This document shows, piece by piece, positions 45,509-57,678 of a stretch of DNA of 64,000 nt. The position numbers and the translations under genes are program-made. The stretch covers positions 251,972,484 through 252,036,483 of the forward strand of contig CP136064.1 in the NCBI GenBank assembly GCA_032622095.1, written 5' to 3'. Position 1 is the first letter of the stretch; every line of letters begins with the position of its first letter. Source of the DNA: Siphonodentalium dalli. Its lineage: Eukaryota; Mollusca; Scaphopoda; Gadilida; Siphonodentaliidae. Under the pieces are notes generated by a model. The model had not been told where the DNA came from, did not search any database, and saw nothing but the letters and a program-made list of their open reading frames with translations.

Positions 45509-45605
45509 TTGAACCCTCGGACTGTCGCACCCTCGGAGTATCGTACCATTGAACCATAGGACTATTGAACCCTCGGACCATTGAACCCTTTGACTATTGA
45601 ACCAT
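45509..45605 (+). repeat. ~16-bp minisatellite
   Basis: About six diverged units of TTGAACCCTCGGACTA follow each other, plus one more at 45647-45660. Confidence 0.75.
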
Positions 45606-46180
45606 GGGAGTGGCTCGGGCTAGCGCGCTGTACCCCGGTCTGTAATCGAACCCTCGGACCAACGTGCTGTTCCCATCTTGGGGCATTATCGGGTCTATCG
45701 AAAAGTTACTGGGCATGTACAGTCTCACACACCAACTAATAATGTGCTCCTTTTTTGGTTGATAGGAGTGGGACTTCAACTAAAACCCTGTTTTTGGGGG
45801 GACTTCATGTCCATAAACTGTGTTCGAACCCTGCACTGTATGCCTAAACATCGTCATCGATTTACCACGTGACCACACGGGAATACAACTTGACACCCAA
45901 AAATGTACCCTATACTTGTAGTGTTTCATACACTGTCTATTCGTTCATAATTGCCAATGACTGTGAAAACTAGTTTGACATGCACCCATTCATATAGCGT
46001 CACTTTAGTTGAAACTGAACATAATGCTGTCCACTTTAGACTAGCAACGTCATATGCCGACATGCCATGCATGGGACTATTGATTTGATTCACATTAAAA
46101 TCTAATTTTCGCCCCGGCGTATATGTGGATTACACTGAAACATACGGACCTCAATTTAAGCCGACTGCTTAAGTTCCCTC

Positions 46181-46306
46181 GTCGCCTGACTTCCAGGGTT
46201 CGACGGTTCGTTGGCTCGGGCAACTTCGGAGATCATGCATTAATTTTACGAACCCCAGAAATTGCCGGAGCCAACGACCTCTCGAACCCTGGAAGTCAGG
46301 CGACGA
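46181..46306. repeat. ~125-bp palindrome
   Basis: The arms CGTCGCCTGACTTCCAGGGT and ACCCTGGAAGTCAGGCGACG pair perfectly, with a further stem CGTTGGCTCGGGCAA / TTGCCGGAGCCAACG. The loop is about 40 bp. It is non-coding. Confidence 0.9.
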
Positions 46307-46379
46307 GCGGGGCACCTCTGTTTTCAAGGGCGGGTTCGTCCGAACCCATCGAACCCTAGCTGGCTACGCCCATGTACAC

Positions 46380-46760
46380 ATGCACACGGCTACGGGCAAG
46401 AGACCACGACACACCGAGCTGACCATCGTTGTTCGGCCGGTGTGAGAAAATTTTGAAATTTGAACAAGAAAATCGCAAATCCTAGCATCCAGACTGGCCT
46501 CAACTAAAGCTTTCCTATAGTGTTGGAAATTTCAAACCTCATACTCCCCTTCAGGTTGGAAAATTATCCAACTGATGACCACAAGCTTGACCAAATGTAG
46601 TAAAATATTGTTAAACTTATTAGCATTTTTGTATTGGCCACAGGGGAGAGACAATGACACACCGGGCCGACCATGGTTCGGCCCGGTGTGCGAAAATTTT
46701 GTAATCTGAACAAGAAAATCGCAAAATCCTAGCATCTAAACTGGCGTCAAGCATTTTTAG
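46380..46760 (+). repeat. ~115-bp direct repeat pair
   Basis: Copies at about 46395-46510 and 46648-46755 share GAACAAGAAAATCGCAAA, TCCTAGCATC and CGACACACCG/TGACACACCG. The second copy has a CGGGCCGACC/GGTTCGGCCCG palindrome that is decayed in the first. Confidence 0.75.
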
Positions 46761-46899
46761 CATGTTTATGATGGCACGGTGGTCGAATTTGCCCAATAAG
46801 CTATTATACCCACCCATTCACACAGATAACTAGCACAAAATATTACTTTGCGCCATCAAAACCTGCGTCCAAGATGTTTTGCTTGAACCCGAATACCAG

Positions 46900-48561
46900 T
46901 TAATTCGGGGGTATGAATCCCGCGTACGGCTTCAAAACACCCTGAATCCCGCGTACCGAAAGGGGGGGGGGGTGATACCCTCTATCCTATATCCTATCCA
47001 ACCGTAAAGGTATATGGATATATGCAAAGGTCAATCAGTTATAATTCGCCACGAATTAGTAGTTCGTTGCCACGAATGAGTAATTTCGTGGGACACGAAT
47101 TTGTATTTCGTGACCACGAAATTAAATAAAAAACAATTTCCCATGTCCTAAACCAGCCAACGTAGCTTATGGATCATTCTGTTTTAGTATTAAATTTGGA
47201 GAAACCCGACCAGCATCAATGTAACAACTACAACAACTCATCTATGCCAATGATATGTTTAGCCATACATGTGGATAGGGTGGTATTGTTAAAAAAAATT
47301 ATCATGTCCATATGTATTGCTAAATATTGCTGGGTATATATAGATGGTTGTTCTATAATTCCTGGTCGGGGTTAATCAAAATTGGGAGTTTAAATTATGT
47401 TCATCTGATGATAAATAAAACACTTTCTCCGTCTACTCGATACATCCCCCGGCATACATGTTTCACATACTAAATTAACACCTTAGTCAACATAACAAAT
47501 CGCTCCCTCAAATCCTTTGCCACAAGAATAAAAATAAATTGTCAGTATAAATAGGCAAGACATAATTTATTAATAAGAAGAGATAATTTATTTATAAGAA
47601 GAGTTAATTTATTTATAAGAAGATATATGTGTGCATTAGGTGCTTGGTCTTATATATAGTACAACACAATAAGATGCAAGTGACACAGTGCGGGGACAAT
47701 ACTGTGTCGAAGAACATAGTTGAGGGGACCCTTCTATCACCCTTCATAATGTATCATGACTCCATCTGTTGTGAACAAACCATCGACTTAGGCTTAATGG
47801 ATCGTTCTCCCCCAATAATATACTTGGCTTTGATCCGATCAACATTCTGGGCCGTGGTATTTTCACGTAAATTAGATAGTGTCTATAGTCGGATGGTATT
47901 GGTTATGTTCAAATGGTGACACAGATATGAAACTGGACATGTTAGTGCCCCATGGGTCATTGATCATTATAAGATCGAGAAACTTAGTCTAGGAAATTAC
48001 CGGGAATTCACTGGAAATTGTAATTGTAGCTGACAGGGTTGTAATTCAACGTTTGCATTTCCGATGCAGTTAATACCCAAATGTGAAATTTGAGACATAC
48101 CTGGCCGTCAAAGTGAACCATATGTCTCATTTAAGGTTAGCAACGGTTGCTAATCAAATGCCACAATGGTGTACTCATCATTCATTGGTATCGCCTTAAT
48201 TTTGACTGACCCCCCCCCCCCCCCCCCCCCTGACGGAATCGACATTTGCTCGGGCGGAATATGATTTCGAGGAGCAGATCCCCCAGTGTTTATACCGTTA
48301 TCCGTGGTGCAGCGATGACGTTATTTTGATCTCAGGTGACTTAAAGGGGGACTGATAAATTCATTATTAATAAAGAGCGCTTATTGTCAGCTCAGAACAT
48401 GTGATGAAAATGGTGCACAGAGGTCACATGACACAGGGTAGGTGCCGTTGTAATAAAATGACTTAGAGGCACTAATAATGAGCAATAAGAGAGTTTATTA
48501 TCTGCTTAAACTAATTCTTCACATGATGTTCATGTTTGTTACCCATCATTTTTGGCAGGCA
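46900..48561. other. Non-coding spacer with small repeats
   Basis: Short CACGAATTTGTATTTCGTG-type inverted repeats lie at 47049-47120. Three 21-bp units of AATTTATTTATAAGAAGAG lie at 47560-47625. A 21-C run is at 48210-48230. The 96-codon frame at 47629-47919 has no recognised domain. Confidence 0.45.
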
Positions 48562-48868
48562 ATCGCCCAGTATATATCATGATCGCCCAGTATATATCAT
48601 GATCGCCCAGTATATATCATGATTGCCCAGTATATATATCACGATCGCCCAGTATATATCACGATCGCCCAGTATATATCACGATCGCCCAGTATATATC
48701 ATGATCGCCCAGTATATATCATGATTGCCCAGTATATATCATGATTGCCCAGTATATATCATGATTGCCCAGTATATATATCACGATCGCCCAGTATATA
48801 TCACGATCGCCCAGTATATATCATGATCGCCCAGTATATATCACGATCGCCCAGAATATATCACGATC
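48562..48868 (+). repeat. 20-bp minisatellite, ~15 units
   Basis: The unit is ATCGCCCAGTATATATCATG, alternating with CACG variants and occasional extra TA. Order within the array suggests that a block of about six units was duplicated. Confidence 0.95.
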
Positions 48869-50058
48869 CGACCCTTATTCCAGTTAAAGGTACTCAATCC
48901 GATTGGATGGTCCCCATATATAATCAGATTCCAACAGCAAAAACATTTTTTTAAAAGCTTCTTCAGCTAACAGAATCTAATAATTGACCAAAAACAATGT
49001 TAACCAGTCAACTATAGTATAACAATTCCCAAAACTTGTTATTTATCAACATTTCGTTCAACGAAATTTGACCGGTTTTTCAAATATCTGACACACAAAA
49101 ACCACTTCATTTTAGAGTATATCCATCTTCATCTGTAATTTGACTTTTCACCAGGCCACTAAAAAGTACCGGTGGTGAAAAATAATATATATCAAAAATC
49201 AATATCTGATCACTCTGACCTTTGATGGGTGGGTTCCTCAACTCGAATCACAATACTTTTTACCCCCGAAGCCAAAGCGATAGTCATTTGCAAGCGTTAA
49301 TTATGCATCGTTAAAACAAGTGTATGCATCATGGCAGTGTGACCAGCTGGCATGCTCTCTTCCTGAACAAATCAGTTTTAGAGTTTACCAGTTCCGATCC
49401 ATCTGAGACAGTATTGGTTTAAGTGTATACCACATAATGGCTGTATTTGTTAAGAATGCAGAAGAATAGTAGGCAAAACCTGTATGAATGCGACATAATG
49501 TCTCTGGGTACTATGCCTATTGTTGTGGAGTGGCTTTTGTAAGTAGTGAGGACTTTTGATGGCAACTTTGTCAAGAATAGTTTCAAAATATTCAATAATT
49601 TGGAAAATTTCCTTCTATGTTCAAATTTGTTGCCATTGTAGAAATGCTAGAGAAACAGTAGTCATTTATGATCCATCGGAGAGCTCTGTTTTTTACTTTT
49701 TCAATTTGTATTATAATTTTTTAGTTCCATGATACCATACAGCAGTGATTCTGTTGATGTGGCCATTGAATGATCCATTGTTGATGACAAGACTGAGTTT
49801 AGTGTGCTTGTCATTTTCAGAATGAGGTCACCAGAGGGTGAATATAGTGCTGCTATCCTGTACAACTCTCTGGAAAGTTTCTTTATTATCAAATTTCTAT
49901 AGAAACTTCTTCACACAGATTCTACTTCTTTTTTAGTTTAGTTTCTCTATATACCCAAAGACAAATGACAAATTGCATAATCGAGGTTCCAAATGGGTGT
50001 ACGTACATAACAATATTAACCATTTGGGAACTTCATTCTGAGTCTATGTCTCCCATAA

Positions 50059-50155
50059 CAGATGAGGCCATGCAGGTCCCTAGAGGGTGAATTTGATGAT
50101 GCTAGCCCGCTATGCGGGATATTGTCATTAAATTCACCCTCAGAGGATCTCATTC
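50059..50155. repeat. Family H hairpin
   Basis: The arms TAGAGGGTGAATTTGATGA and TCATTAAATTCACCCTC pair around GCCCGCTATGCGGG. The outer parts GAGGCCATG... and ...GGATCTCATTCTG extend it. Confidence 0.85.
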
Positions 50156-50838
50156 TGCAAATGACAGACACACTATACTCAGGCTTGCCATGGAGGGTAT
50201 AATTATCTATGATAAGATTTTCTTTCACACTAACAGTGGATACCTTGAAATTTTGCAGTGTTGAAGTCCATATCCCACAGCTTTTCCCATTTTTCAAGTT
50301 TTTCCAAATCATGTTGGAGAATTGTGCAGTTAGATCTATTATGGATAGTGAGGTTTATAGGTAGATGGTAATATCAGCGAATAGTTATTGAGGTGTATAT
50401 ATGAAATATAATGCCAAAATTTGATGCTATATGAACACTATGGGTGACTTTACCTTGAGCTGGGTTTTGTAGTCATAGGGTTGAGAAAATAAACACAAGT
50501 CCTGTTAGGAAAACGTCTTATTAATTTTATTAGCGAACTGACTTTTCCTGATAACACATCAGGGAATAAATGTTGGGTGTACAGTTATTATAAGCAATAT
50601 CATTCTGATATAAAGGTCTCTGGGTCAGGCAAAATGGTCTCTGCAACATAAGATCATGTCATGAATCTCTACTCTGTCTTTGGGTGCAGCCAGAGTAAAG
50701 ATTTGTGGCATGATCTACTGCAACACTCCCCCTCCCATCACAAAAAACAGCAGTCAAATCACTTTTTACTCAAGTTACTTGGGCTGAACTGGGCACCCTC
50801 AGTCAAGTCTGGTTATATACAGCATGTCTGGCATTTCA

Positions 50839-50936
50839 GAATGATGTCCCCAGAGGTTGAATTTAATGACACTATCCTGCAAGACAGGCTATCGTCACCA
50901 AATTTACCCTATCATGTATGGGAACCTCATTCTACC
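50839..50936. repeat. Family H hairpin
   Basis: CCAGAGGTTGAATTTAATGA pairs imperfectly with TCACCAAATTTACCCT around CCTGCAAGACAGG. The ends are AGAATGATGTC and GAACCTCATTCT. Confidence 0.8.
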
Positions 50937-52450
50937 TAGGCCTCAACTAAGTGCTATGGGAGATCTAGGATCAGATTGAAGTGCCCCAGTTGCAGTTGGT
51001 GATGTTCCCCCATTAGTCACCTCTATTATGCAATTTATCTTCTGCAAAATAGGGGATATAGAAAGAAACAAAAGTAACGAAAACAATATTATTTTGAGAC
51101 TATAGATACTTCCCAGAAGATAAGGCCTAAGCAGAATTTATTTTAACGTATTGTCTCCTCTCATTCAAATAACTATGGAACCATGACATTGCTACACCCC
51201 TGATGCCATTGTGGTCAAGTTTCGATATCAGTACATGTATGTCGTGGTCGATCGTAGCGAATGCTTTAGATAAATTAAAGGTGGAATCTGTGTCAGTGTA
51301 TCATTAGTTTCAACGAGATGGTCTAGAAGGTGCATAATCGGATGAAACGTTGAGTGATTTTGTGTTTGTAACTTTGTACAAGATTTAATGTTCATTTTGA
51401 AAATCTACTAGTCGTTTTTGCATTATTTCGTTCAAGTAGTTTAGAGAACGGTGGCATGATACTGATTGGGCGATAGTATGTTATTTCCTTAGAGTTATTT
51501 ATTTTAGGAATGGGGACTACTTTGAAAATTTTCATTTACATTGCGAATAGTCCATGTTCAAACGATTGATTAAATATATGCTTAAGTGGTGGGGCTAGTA
51601 TGAAGTTACTCTCTTTCATAAGTGCGGTCGATATGCCGTTGTAATCTTCGCTCATTTTCCCTTTCATAGTATAATATGTCAATATTATTTCCTGTATCGA
51701 TGTAGGTTCAATTTCGAATTCGTTTGCGCGCCTATTTCGAAGTTAATCAGTGAAATTTGCATCATTTTCAGTGTGTATAGAGTTGCTGGTGTTTCGACCG
51801 ATTTTTGAAAAGTAGCCATCTAATTGTTCGGTTATTATGTTCGGGTCAGATAGCTCTATATATCGTTATCTTGAAATGTCTGAGGGTAATTACATGATTT
51901 TTTAGTTTTATCGATGGCGTTTTAAAGAATTTTCCATGTCGAATTTACATGATTTTAACCAAGTTTTTGAAAATATTGACATATTTCGGCTGTAGTTCAT
52001 GTACGTGACTTTTTTTATAAGGGGCGTTTAGGGATTTGTGTTTGTTTGATTCGGAGAGGAATATGCCGAAATGATCGGAGATGTCGCAAGTAATTATCCC
52101 TGTTTGGTGACCAACTTGTTCTTTGTTGGTATAGGTGTGATCAATTAGGGTAGCATAGTGCTCATGCAGTAATTAATGTAGGATTCGTTATCATGGGCAC
52201 GAATCCCCTAGTGAAGACATTGTTTATGAAATCGTTAGTTTTTTTTATCCGTGTCGAAATTTAAGAGGTCGATGTTGTGGATCGAATTCATCTTCTATTT
52301 GAGACCATTTTGCCGCGAAATCGTGTGCATGTGTATCCCGAACCTCACCCAAAGTTATGCTATTTGCAGACATAGTTATAATTGTTGTAATGTGCGCCCT
52401 GGTATCGCTATACATTTATGTCGTCGTGCGGAAGATTGATACGTATGCGT

Positions 52451-53200
52451 GGAAACTAATACGAATAATGACATGTTACACGCTGACTTCGCTGGAATTA
52501 TGTTGATTCATATATAATCGGATTACCAGTGTGATCGCCTGTAAAAAGTGCTATATGCTGCGGCGCGAGTTGTATCATATACTCCTCGGCATGAACATAT
52601 AACTCCAGTTCTCAAGCAATTACACTGAGCCGTAATTTCGCTAAAATCCGGATTGAGAATCCAAAGCCGATTACGGGGGGCGGAGCTAATTTCGGATTCT
52701 AGGTCAGATTTTGAAATCCACGTGGTCTCCGAAAATCTCTCCCAGCGTCAAACATGGCTCATGTATTTGACAAAAGTATCATTTGTATCTTATATTTATA
52801 AAGTGCATGTTTGTTGTGAAATCATGCTTTTCGTCTATGTGTATATACACGGCACATAATTTGCTGCCAATCCGACTTAATCGCATCTTTTTTTTCAAGT
52901 TAAAGTGTGTTTATTGATGTTGGCAAGCATATCTAAACATGACAGCTCTAGGCCTCCTGAATCAAATTCCAAAGATGTTGTGAAGAACACACGAAACTTG
53001 TCAGTTGAACAGGGACGTGACGACGGGGGTTGCTTGTGTGTCTCGACCCCCACCCCGATTTTTGGTACAATTTGCTAAGCTGTGCAGTCATTCATACGTG
53101 AGGAAAATCAGGATTATTTTGACTAACTGTTTCAAATAATGATACGTACAAGCCAACAAACGCAACAAACAAACAAACCCGATTTTAAATAAATACATAT
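52451..53200. other. Non-coding spacer
   Basis: No feature was recognised. Short A/C-rich CAACAAACAAACAAAC lies near 53160-53180. Confidence 0.4.
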
Positions 53201-53208
53201 ACAAACTT

Positions 53209-53571
53209 ATGACTAACTCGGGAGAGGGGGTGTCCAGTGATCTGTATATATGTTCAACTTGTTTTGGTAGTCATGTACGTTGCTTTGCCATTACTAATTA
53301 TTTATTTTTTCAGTGTAATAACATTTGGGAGAGGGAGTACCCTGAAGTGAGTCAGTACTTGTCCCCCAATTCCTTTGTATGTATAAACAAATGTATGTGT
53401 TATATATCATGTGTTATAGTTGCCAGTAAAACAAGACAGTCAATGACTGTGGGTCGCTCACCAGACTGTAAAGACGGAGACGACTGGGACTCTGAAGACT
53501 ACAGTAGTCAGTACTTGTCAAATACTTTAAAACAAATAGTTCTAAATTCGGACACAGGTATAGGGCGTTGA
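53209..53571 (+). CDS. Possible exon or chance ORF (120 aa)
   Basis: This is an open frame of 120 codons with no recognised domain. A pyrimidine-rich TTATTTATTTTTTCAG precedes TGTAATAACATTTGGGAGAG at 53311, and GACACAG|GTATAGG at about 53560 would serve as a donor, so an internal exon (about 53312-53558) could exist here. The late part is acidic and Ser-rich (CKDGDDWDSEDYSSQYLS). There is no supporting neighbour exon, so this is tentative. Confidence 0.2.
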   Translation: MTNSGEGVSSDLYICSTCFGSHVRCFAITNYLFFQCNNIWEREYPEVSQYLSPNSFVCINKCMCYISCVIVASKTRQSMTVGRSPDCKDGDDWDSEDYSSQYLSNTLKQIVLNSDTGIGR

Positions 53572-54329
53572 ACAATGGAAGTGGAGATGGAGGTGTCTAC
53601 CTTTAAATTTCTAACTGCAAATCCACCCCCTTCCCCCAATAGATCATTGGTCATTACATCCCAACTGGACCAAACTTAATTACAACTGGTACATCAAGAT
53701 CTCCAACTGTTGGACATTTATCAAAATCTTACTGAAAGTACGGGGTATATATCAAAATTATTACATGTAATATAGGACTCTATTATATACCAGTACCAGG
53801 CATGAATTCACAGCATAGACAGGGTGGGTGCGGGAGTGTTAAATATCCCATTTCTGTCCCTAGTTGAACCAAATGTTAATCCCAGTATATGAGCTCCATT
53901 GATCAAGTAATCTCAAATGGTATATTATAGAAGTTGAAGTGGGTTCATTTTCATAAAATATGTTACACAATTAAAGGAAGATCAACATAAATAGACACAT
54001 CATTATAATAGACGGAAAGAAATCAATAGATTTTATAAACATAATATAACATTTGCCTGTACAAATGTACAACACAGCACATGGGAATTAATGTAATTTA
54101 AATTGAAATGAATGACACAAATAAACATTGTCTGTGATTTGTTTACCAAAGGCTGTCAGATAAGATAAGATCTCATTTCATACACAGGATACATTAGTGA
54201 GAATGGCAGGCATACAAGCTTTATATTATTAGTGAAAGAGATGACTTCTCAAATAACATGGAGGCATTATGAATGTTCAAGAACAGCATTTGTAACAGGG
54301 GCACATACACCTACTTTGAACCCTCAGTT

Positions 54330-54740
54330 GGCAAGGGTAACGATCTGTCTGTTTATGATTTTTCTCCCAGACCCCTGGACCGGTTTCACCTAAATTTTGT
54401 GGGATGAGTAGATGTACTATTATGCAGTTAGTTTTTCAAAATTAAATTTTTATGAATTTTTTTTTTTAAATGTTAAAAAGTATTTTTTGTAAATGTTTTT
54501 TCCCGTTAATTGAGCGAGGAGTTAAATCTAAAAAAAAAAAATTGTTGACAGTGACCTCATTTGAACAAATCTGAATGTGACTCGCCTAGGGAACATCCAC
54601 ACCAAATATGAACCTATTCAGTCTTATGATCTAGAGAAGATGTTAAAAGAATTGTTGACAGATGGATAGATGGACAGACAGACGAACAGGTGACAAATGA
54701 GAAGTGATGACTATATCTTCGTCTCAGGTGAGCTAAAAAT
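54330..54740 (+). repeat. Dispersed mollusc-type repeat
   Basis: This begins near CTGTCTGTTTATGATTTTTC and CCCAGACCCCTGGACC and ends GTCTCAGGTGAGCTAAAAA. The ending is familiar from many molluscan genomic repeats. A related 5' part lies at 33985-34080. CAGATGGATAGATGGACAGA simple repeats lie near 54658-54690. It is followed by a 19-C run at 54771-54789. Confidence 0.6.
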
Positions 54741-54883
54741 TACATTTCATTGAACAAATCTGTAAATCAACCCCCCCCCCCCCCCCCCCAACAATGTGGG
54801 GACATCCATACGAGAATAGGACATACATGATTTATTTGAATGCCTGACTACATTGGCCTAACAAAATTTTCATGACCTTGAAA

Positions 54884-54943
54884 GCCAGTGCATTCTCTAT
54901 TATTTGGGAGACTCGGATATATAAGAGAATGCACACGCACAGG
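54884..54943. repeat. Family P palindrome, diverged
   Basis: GCCAGTGCATTCTCTATTAT and ATATATAAGAGAATGCAC form the arms. It is followed by CACAGGGTTTTCATTGCTGC, which in reverse complement matches the flank of the half copy at 29384. Confidence 0.8.
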
Positions 54944-55359
54944 GTTTTCATTGCTGCACCAGCACGGCTGGTCGTGAAATGGTTAATATTAATAGTAGAA
55001 ATAAACTTTAAACTGTCAAACAGGTAATTTGTATCTGAGATCAACATGGGATTAAATTTCATTCATGCAACTATCAGCTATGTCTGGGAGAGATTTATAC
55101 ATTGAGATAATTAGTTTATAATGATTCTGCAGAGCAAGGCCAGGGTATTGTTACTCCTACAGCTGTGATACAAACAAGGATTTTAATGGGGTGAATAAGC
55201 AGAGGTATGGTACAGCGTGGTGTGACAGGGACACGAGGTGAGGTGGGTTGGGGTGGGGTCGGGATGGGGGATTGTTGTAGCTGTGATGTGTCTAAAAAAA
55301 ATTAAAGGTCAAAATGCAAAAATGTAATTGTTTTTGTTTTTGTTTGTTGGTGAGGGTTG

Positions 55360-55406
55360 GGGTTAGGGTTAGGGGTAGGGTTAGGGTTAGGGTTAGGGTT
55401 AGGGTT
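55360..55406 (+). repeat. Interstitial telomere-type (TTAGGG)n
   Basis: About seven to eight TTAGGG units, the last five perfect and the first few degenerate. This is the telomere repeat of most metazoans, including molluscs. A short internal tract like this may mark an old break repair or telomere-derived insertion. Sequence on both sides is ordinary, so it is not a chromosome end. Confidence 0.9.
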
Positions 55407-55948
55407 CATGCCATCACAACATGTTTGTTTAAGTGAGGCTTGTTCATGCTAATTGATATTAGGTAATAATCGATATATAGTTTGATGCGGTCTCTGGGTG
55501 TGACCGGGCTATACGGATGACATCCAATCAAGGTGAACACATAGTGACCACGTGACTACTTATCGATTCAGAATATTGTGTAGATGAAGAGCATAAAATG
55601 ATATATTTACACACTAAGTGTTGTCATCACTAAATCCAGCATTCTGATTGGTCGGCGCCCACGTGGCTAGTTGCAGTTATTTCTCGGTGAATGCGCAACG
55701 CCTCATAACACCAAGCTAATAACACCATCGATACGTCATTGGGTTTGGAAAGACGAAGGCGTAATGTTTTGGGCGCATTTGGACTCGCGCAGGATTGGCT
55801 TAATACATCATCGGGTTTCAATAAGAGAAATTGTTCCTATTAACTTTTGGCAAGGGTGCTATTGGGTATTTTGGGCTGATCTTGTCACGATACACTTTTC
55901 GATTTAAATATATTTACAAAAGTGGCTTCTTCGCTAAATGTATATAAA
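55407..55948. other. Non-coding spacer
   Basis: Frames of 63-78 codons overlap on opposite strands at 55630-55907 with no recognised domain. Nothing else was seen. Confidence 0.4.
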
Positions 55949-56112
55949 TATAAGGATTAACTGTCATGTGGACTATTTTTATGGAGATGTAACGGTGAGT
56001 TAAGTGGTCATAACTTGTATGTAAAACCCTTCGGGTTTTACACAAGTTATGTCCACTTACCTCACAGTTACATCTCCATAAAAACAGTCCACATGACAGT
56101 TAATCCTTATAT
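55949..56112. repeat. ~164-bp near-perfect palindrome
   Basis: The arms run from TATAAGGATTAACTGTCATG through ATGGAGATGTAAC to the centre AAAACCCTTCGGGTTTT. The inverted copy has only a few mismatches. It would fold into a single hairpin and may be a complete hairpin MITE. TATA-rich sequence flanks both ends. Confidence 0.92.
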
Positions 56113-57660
56113 AAATTGTTTTTACCACTGATGTAAATAGCAGTGTCGGGCGTACTCAGAGAAATACAAAAAAGTTTACACGTGTTCACTTAGAACTGTC
56201 ACAGAAGGAGACTTCACTATTTTAAAAATGAAAATAGATAGTTCATCAATATTGAATATGTCATCAGTGGCTTCGGTTATTCCACGTCGCCTTCTATCCC
56301 ACTCACGTGGACTGCAGCGGACACACAAAACGTGAATGGTGGGTTGAGCGTGCACATTACAAAGGCCATGTATATACGGAATCAACTAACTTTTATAATT
56401 CGCTAAGTATACAAGATAAGAAGCAATGACTATCTATAAGTTTGTTTTTATAGCACGTCAATGTGCCATGGGACTTAATGAATTAAAAGTCACGCCTGCA
56501 AGTAGCGATAATCACTGTAGTTGGGATATTTAGCTCAAAACACAACAATGATTTCATTAATAAAAGAGTTAAATCAAATTTAAAAAAATTGCTCCTATAA
56601 TATGACCACACGCTATATCGTAATTAAAACGAACCACAGCTAAACAAAATACATAAAGGTATATTTGTGGCTATTCTTTTACAATTCTGATAAAAATCAG
56701 TTCATAGAGACGTATTCCCATTCAAATAAGATTCACATGGTCTTATTTCGTGGAGTGATTATGATTATTTACACACCGCGCACAAGGGTTCGTCGAAAGA
56801 GTGGACCATAATCGTAATTTCGTGTATTCATTAGGTCAATCGTTTATCGGGTATCTGAGAAATCCAAGATTCACAATGTAAACAAACTACGTGACAACCA
56901 CCTCCAAGTTTAAAAAAAAAAAAATTCCATATTTAAACTATTTTATTTCATCTCGCACGGTAGTCGATCACTTCAGTACAGAGTAAGGCACTGTTTTATC
57001 CCAAATGTTATGCCCCGTGCTGTCGGCTTGATTCAACTCGCACAGGCGCGAAAATAATCAGTATGTGCTAATGGGCTATAGTAAATTGATTTTATTTTAT
57101 TTCAAATAACCACATCTTTAATACTAGAAATAGAAAGACTATTAGGAATCTGTCAACTTTCATAAGGAAAGTCCAGGATATTTTCGGCAAGTCCACTTGA
57201 GGCTAAAACACTGATATTCCATGAACTTACCAAATATATAATAATGCACTCATGTATTCCTCATGTGAAATTTATTGTTATTATATGCCATCTTTGAATA
57301 TCTTGATGTCATACTATCTGTAATACCCTTTTCTGTAACGTTTCTGTATATATCCACATATCGATGAACAGAATAAAATGAATCTGAATCTGATTGCGCA
57401 ACTGACAAGTTTGGAGTGTTAACCAAAACGATATATCCGCCACCGAAAGAAAGGGTCCGGCGGCAAGTAATGGCGGCAACCAGAGTAGATCGGTAAATAA
57501 ACACTCGGAGACTACCCAGCCGAATTTCGTTACTGTATGAAATTGATTGAGACGCTGACCATAAGAAAATGTTCAGATAAGTGCCCTGAGTACACTTAGT
57601 TGCAGTAAAATAAACTACAACACCAATATTTCATTTAAACCACACTGATCATACCAAGTA
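56113..57660. other. Spacer upstream of LINE ORF1
   Basis: No gene was recognised. Some of this may be the 5' UTR of the element carrying the ORF at 57679. CAGAATAAAATGAATCTGAA near 57370 resembles a LINE 3' tail followed by new sequence. Confidence 0.4.
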
Positions 57661-57678
57661 TCCCATTTTCGTGGTAAA

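Larger units (their letters stand above)
49330..52450 (-). pseudogene. Decayed non-LTR endonuclease-RT
   Basis: Read on the minus strand from high to low coordinate, a LINE ORF2 is recognisable across frame breaks. It shows DFINNVFTRGFVPMI (near 52235-52195), ATLIDHTYTN (near 52160-52130), the endonuclease SDHFGIF (near 52085-52065), KVVPIPKINN then YYRPISIMPPFSKLLER (near 51535-51430), motif A region LSKAFATIDHDI (near 51275-51235) with GIRGVAMSWFHSYL (near 51215-51175), and a C-terminal NRALRWIINDY (near 49690-49660). The catalytic YADD region is not found, because 49700-51110 is mostly other repeats, including hairpins. Many stops and frameshifts show it is long dead. The motif style fits the Jockey/CR1 group. 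Confidence 0.82.

Noticed and set aside
48745-48954. 69-codon ORF of YHDRPVYI-type repeats
   Set aside because: It is translation of the 20-bp minisatellite.
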